Below the pieces are notes generated by a model that worked only from the letters and a program-made list of their open reading frames with translations, was not told the DNA's origin and made no database searches. From Oryzias latipes (Eukaryota > Chordata > Actinopteri > Beloniformes > Adrianichthyidae): a stretch of DNA of 64,000 nucleotides. The stretch is taken from NCBI RefSeq assembly GCF_002234675.1, contig NC_019867.2, forward strand, positions 26,215,166 through 26,279,165, read 5' to 3'. This document shows positions 60,122 to 64,000 of the stretch, one piece after another (position 1 is the first letter of the stretch; every line of letters starts with the position of its first letter). A program made the position numbers and the translations under genes.

Positions 60122-60649
60122 GAGACTAAAATACTTTTCATAAACATGGGGTTATGAACAAATAATACATTACTTTGTTTATGTACTGATAATTAAAAAC
60201 TACACAGTAAGGTCACACAAAGATACTTTAGTATTATCCGCTGAGGCGTTTTATTACAAAAACAAAAAGCAGTGACTATCGTATGTCATTTTCGCCTGTA
60301 AACCGTGCAATGGTGGGAGCATGGCTTTTAAGCCTGCTGGCTCCGTGAAGAGCGAATGCCATGGAAAGGGGGGGGACTACGGGGGGGGGGACTATGGAGC
60401 AGCTGGAGACACACGGGCCACAACACTCCAGTCGTCCGGAGTGGTCTTTTGCTGGGTACTTGACGTGCCGTGGGGCAAGTAGCGACTTTCTGATGACAGC
60501 ATTTGTGCTCGGTGTATTTAAACAGTGATGTATGTATCAGAGGGTGTTCAATTGTCCGTTCTGCATGTCAATCAAGTCCCATATTTCTCGGTGAGGATTT
60601 TGATTCGCTGACTGATTTTTTAGAATTACTCTTTCAATTTTTTGGTTAT
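60122..60649. other. Unassigned sequence with G-runs
   Basis: Contains two close G-runs (GGGGGGGACTACGGGGGGGG, ~60,368-60,390) in a GC-rich island of 60,290-60,480. No protein recognised. Confidence 0.35.
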
Positions 60650-60792
60650 TTCAGTCAGACAACTCTTGCAGCAAGAAATATTTATTTGACATTTTCCACA
60701 TTCTTTAAGTTGGCATTCACATATTTTCGTTTGGCATAAGGCTCCGTTCAATTCCATGAGAAATTTCCATAACACTTTCGGGTAACAAAACC
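60650..60792 (-). repeat. 143-bp direct repeat, copy 1, with cysteine-rich frame
   Basis: Almost identical to 60,997-61,139 (a C/T difference near position 25 is the only one I see). On the minus strand it lies in a 61-codon frame (60,626-60,811) whose cysteine pattern is C-x4-C-x-C-x4-C-x2-C-x5-CC-x2-C. This superficially resembles the N-terminal cysteine region of twisted gastrulation proteins. No signal peptide or second half is present. Could be a retroelement terminal or UTR fragment instead. Confidence 0.55.
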
Positions 60793-60996
60793 CCCCCTTT
60801 ACGGAGCCCACAGTTGGAAGCCGGGGAGGAGGGTGGGGCGAAGAATGAGCGCTGAAGGTAAGAAAGAGAATGAACGACTGCGCACCTGGGCTTAAATAGG
60901 ACGCTGAGCAGGTGAGTTAATTGACTGAACCGCCCTAGGGTATTTACCTGTAAAAACACTGCAGCGAGTATCTGCCCGAAATACGATAAATCGTCA

Positions 60997-61139
60997 TTTC
61001 AGTCAGACAACTCTTGCAGTAAGAAATATTTATTTGACATTTTCCACATTCTTTAAGTTGGCATTCACATATTTTCGTTTGGCATAAGGCTCCGTTCAAT
61101 TCCATGAGAAATTTCCATAACACTTTCGGGTAACAAAAC
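60997..61139 (-). repeat. 143-bp direct repeat, copy 2
   Basis: Offset 347 bp from copy 1. In this copy the first Cys of the CC pair becomes Tyr (TGC to TAC on the minus strand). The sequence between the copies (60,793-60,996) is GC-rich with CpG and is not repeated. The flanks of the two copies differ. Confidence 0.7.
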
Positions 61140-61253
61140 CCCCAACACTAAAATCATCCAGAAGAAGAAAAATCTGAATGTATAATCAGTATGTAATAAA
61201 ATGGGGTGTGTTTTCGGCAGCATTCCATTTTCATTTCATTTCCCAGTATGACT

Positions 61254-61850
61254 GCTATGTGTGACCCGGCACCATTGACCGTTTGGGCCGCCCCCGTTCG
61301 AGTACAGCGCCACGAAGGGAACATGCTATCTAGTGGATCTGCTATGTGTGTCCCGGCACCATTGACCGTTTGGGCCGCCCCCGTTCGAGTACAGCGCCAC
61401 GAAGGGAACATGCTATCTAGTGGATCTGCTATGTGTGACCCGGCACCATTGACCGTTTGGGCCGCCCCGTTCGAGTACAGTGCCACGAAGGGAACATGCT
61501 AACTAGTGGATCTGCTATGTGTGACCCGGCACCATTTACCGTTGGGCCGCCCCCGTTCGAGTACAGCGCCACGAAGGGAACATGCTATCTAGTGGATTTG
61601 CTATGTGTGACCCGGCACCATTGACCGTTGGGCCGCCCCCGTTCGAGTACAGCGCCACGAAGGGGACATGCTATCTAATGGATCTACTATGTGTGACCCG
61701 GCACCATTGACCGTTGGGCCGCTCCCATTCGAGTACAGCGCCACGAAGGGAGCATACTATCTTGTGGATCTGCTATGTGTGACCCGGCACCATTGACCGT
61801 TGGGCCGCTCCCGTTCGTGGAAACCACTAGGGGAACATACTATCTGAAAG
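61254..61850 (+). repeat. Minisatellite, seven units of 86-87 bp
   Basis: Unit starts (GCTATGTGTG) at 61,254, 61,341, 61,428, 61,514, 61,600, 61,686 and 61,772. Each unit contains GACCCGGCACCATTGACCG, GGGCCGC-CCCGTTCGAG and GCGCCACGAAGGGAACATGC. The first units are 87 bp (29 codons), so both strands show a repeating chance frame; later units drop one base in a TTTGGG run. The last unit is diverged at its 3' end. GC-rich and CpG-rich in an AT-rich context. Confidence 0.95.
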
Positions 61851-61979
61851 AGAGAGGGAAAGAAATAAAAGGGGAGCCAACATAAGCATTACTCATACCT
61901 GATCTTAGAACGTAAGCTCACGTCCACAAACGCTGTGCGGAACTATAATTTAAACCGCCCAAAACAACCCGTATGAGAC

Positions 61980-62099
61980 ACTAACTTAACATCCAATCCA
62001 AAGCTTCCGATGGCGTATTATGACATGCTTAACAGCCATTATTCAAACTTCTATTAAACTAAGAACAAGCTTGATGGCCATAACTTCTTCCATTTTGGC

Positions 62100-62133
<34 letters not shown>

Positions 62134-62330
62134 GCGCTTAAGTAACATCCATTATTTCGAAGCTCCCAACGACAGTACCACGAACGAGCTTAATAGCCAT
62201 AATTTTCTCCATTTGGCATATCAATTATAAGCGCTCAAGGAACATCCATTTAATTGAGGTTCCATCCATATATTAATAACGAGTTCAACGCCCATAATTA
62301 CTATGCTACATTGGCATACTATAAACAAAA
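61980..62330 (+). repeat. Diverged tandem repeat, ~100-150 bp units
   Basis: The pairing of AACATCCA(T/A) with a following GCTT-A-GCCATAA and TTGGCAT/TTGGCAACT word recurs around 61,988, 62,147 and 62,249, with a (TA)n insert at 62,102-62,130. Heavily decayed. No coding signal. Confidence 0.45.
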
Positions 62331-62339
62331 GAACTTAAG

Positions 62340-64000
62340 AATCAGATTCGAGCTCGCGCATACTATGATACAACTTAGAACATCCTAAATTTTGAGGCTT
62401 CCACCTGGCTATAATTTTCTTTTAACATCTATAATCGAATAATTTACATTCATTCTGCGGTTGACATTGATTAATTAATTCAGTCAGAAGTGTCATTGGA
62501 ACGCAGAGGAGGTCCACCGCTCCGTCACTTTCAGTGCAGCAATAGGTACGTCGAGCAGTCATCGTTGCAGCACCAGATCAAGGAATGCATGGGTGACATC
62601 ATTTCCTGGAAACGGAGAAGCTGATCGGGGCGTAGGGGTTCGCAGGCTCAGGATGCGATGCATAGATAAAAACAAAGCAGTATTAGTCTTGACAAGAATA
62701 TATAAATAACCCAGAAACTGATCAGTTTCAAAATGGTTGAGATAAATTAAATAACAGTGCTTTTAAAGAACAAATCTGAGAAGTGAAATTTAGTAGATAG
62801 TTAAGGTAAAGACCCATTGTGGATTTATCGCACCCTAGAAACCACCATAATTACAAGTTCCGACAGTGAAATGATAGTGAAATATATAACCTGCACGAAA
62901 TCTTAACACCAATTTTTTATATAATCAAATGATAAGAAAAGTAAACTTTGACAGTTTCAGAGGGACGCACCTTCAGGAGGCCAATCGAGGAGTAGGTGAT
63001 GGGAAGAGTAGCCAAGGAGATTTGTAGATGAGGAAGGTCAACATCCCACGTAGCAAAGGATTACAGCTCAGTTGGATTTTATATTAGTGGTTCTCAAATT
63101 GGTGGACAACAAAGTACAGACTACTAAAATTTTAATTAGCCAAGGGCGTCTGAATACTGCAAAAGAGAACTTGAGAGCCATGAGGGATCATAGGTTTTGA
63201 TAGTATTTTTGCTAGACTGAACCTTAAGCATTTAGAGGCGGAGTAAAACAAGACTCTAAATGGGGATGCATCTAGCAGAGTGTCATCTGCTTAAGCAAGG
63301 CAGACAGAAGACTGACTTGTGGACACAAGATTTAACACTTGAACTAAGCTTGAGAGCGCACGTGATATATTTCCTACGTTCAGGGTAGAAGTTGCTCAAG
63401 GTGTTATTTAAACATTAACCAAGTCAACCGATGACACAATACTATCATTCAATATTGAAACAGCCTTAATATAATCTCCAAGGATTAAATAACCGGACGA
63501 CCCCTTAAAATCATTAGAGCTGTGGATTCTGGCGGCCGGACAAACACAAACCACTCTTCTTAAATCCTTTTCCCCCAAACCAGTAGGCGCAGACTCAGAA
63601 GAACAAGTGGAGGGAGCCTGAAGACACAACAGTCATCACAAAACCACTCCAGGCATAGAGAGGGAAAGATCAAACGCAAAACACGAAAATCCAGAACAGG
63701 AACACGTGGCCCAGGATCGAACTACCCAGAACAAGAACACAAGATGAACGGATGACCATAGGACCAAAGCTACAGCAAATGTCAGGTGGCCCAATCATTG
63801 ACAAATCATATTCAACCAAAATTTGAATAAACGACATGCTGCACAAAAGCTAGAGATGACATAATGGGGAGAGACAAGCATCGATGAACCACCCAAATCC
63901 ATAGAAGAAAAATAAATCCGGACGGGTGGAGGACCATACATTATAGATAACGTGGAAACCCAGATTTGAAAATAAAGTTTTTCCACAGAGATTCAAAAGA
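62340..64000. other. Unassigned block at the window end
   Basis: Balanced composition unlike the AT-rich desert but without recognisable proteins or element ends. Contains the exon-like frame listed at 63,408. It may be one end of a larger element or locus that continues beyond 64,000. Confidence 0.3.
63408..63617 (-). other. Exon-like open frame of unknown family
   Basis: On the minus strand a good acceptor (GACTGTTGTGTCTTCAG) is followed by ~69 open codons to a TAA at 63,408-63,410. The translation is protein-like: STCSSESAPTGLGEKDLRR, then SSNDFKGSSGYLILGDYIKA and a Val/Ser-rich end. I recognise no family. Upstream (higher coordinates) no clear partner exon is visible. Could be a terminal exon, part of a retroelement gene, or chance. 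Confidence 0.2.

Noticed and set aside
60650..61139. The two 143-bp repeats as LTRs of a small retroelement
   Set aside because: No TG...CA ends, primer-binding site, polypurine tract or flanking duplication visible; only 204 bp lies between them.
61154..61502. Repeating ~29-residue frames on both strands
   Set aside because: Arise from 87-bp minisatellite units; frame is lost in the 86-bp units.

Overview
This 64 kb window looks like vertebrate, specifically teleost fish, genomic DNA. It is AT-rich, intron-scale and gene-poor. Its repeats are typical of fish: L2-type LINEs with a (GAATT)n tail, an R4/Dong-like LINE, Tc1-like transposons, PIF/Harbinger elements with GGGCCTCATTTATAAA ends, a hAT element with CAGGGCCGGCC ends, dispersed SINE-like repeats, and very long TATC, GATA and TA microsatellites. 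The repeat set is reminiscent of medaka-like fishes, but the species cannot be fixed from sequence alone.

Only one ordinary host gene is clearly supported: tcim (TC1/C8orf4 homologue), a single-exon 100-codon gene at 1807-2109. It has a TATA box, a GC box, a CRE-like site, a CpG-rich start region and an AATAAA signal. The remaining ~61 kb behaves like an intergenic desert on its 3' side. No further host exon was recognised. Two exon-like open stretches (15,662-16,038 on + and 63,408-63,617 on -) have good splice acceptors but no family assignment.

Layout: 0.3-1.4 kb, dispersed repeat flanked by imperfect direct repeats; 1.6-2.65 kb, tcim; 4.6-5.8 kb, repeat with inverted arms; 7.8-8.8 kb, second copy of the first repeat family; 10.3-10.7 kb, LINE 3' fragment (-); 12.1-14.6 kb, palindromic MITE next to a 5'-truncated L2 LINE with an undamaged reverse transcriptase frame; 17-21.3 kb, SINE-like copies and a fold-back MITE; 22.9-24.3 kb, decayed Tc1-like element carrying a nested MITE; 24.3-27.8 kb, near full-length but broken R4/Dong-like LINE sitting between TA repeats and starting with a tRNA-like sequence; 28.4 kb, LINE tail grown into a ~206 bp TATC array; 30-47 kb, scattered SINE, LTR-like and LINE fragments.

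The most remarkable region is 47.8-53.7 kb, a four-level nest. A Tc1-like element is split by Harbinger copy A (CTG target duplication), which is split by an L2/CR1-like LINE on the minus strand (AGCA duplication). That LINE is in turn split by Harbinger copy B (CAG duplication) in the opposite orientation to A. Both Harbinger copies keep the 5' parts of two convergent genes (SANT-like DNA-binding protein and HARBI1-like nuclease) joined by internal deletions. A hAT element with an 8-bp AGTGAATG duplication follows immediately (53.8-56.0 kb).

The distal part (59.2-64 kb) holds TA arrays, a long hairpin, a 143-bp near-identical direct repeat encoding a cysteine-rich peptide on the minus strand, a seven-unit 86-87 bp minisatellite and unassigned sequence. 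I see no convincing new multi-gene system. What is unusual is the transposon stratigraphy, the microsatellite births within repeats, and the unexplained 60.6-64 kb block.
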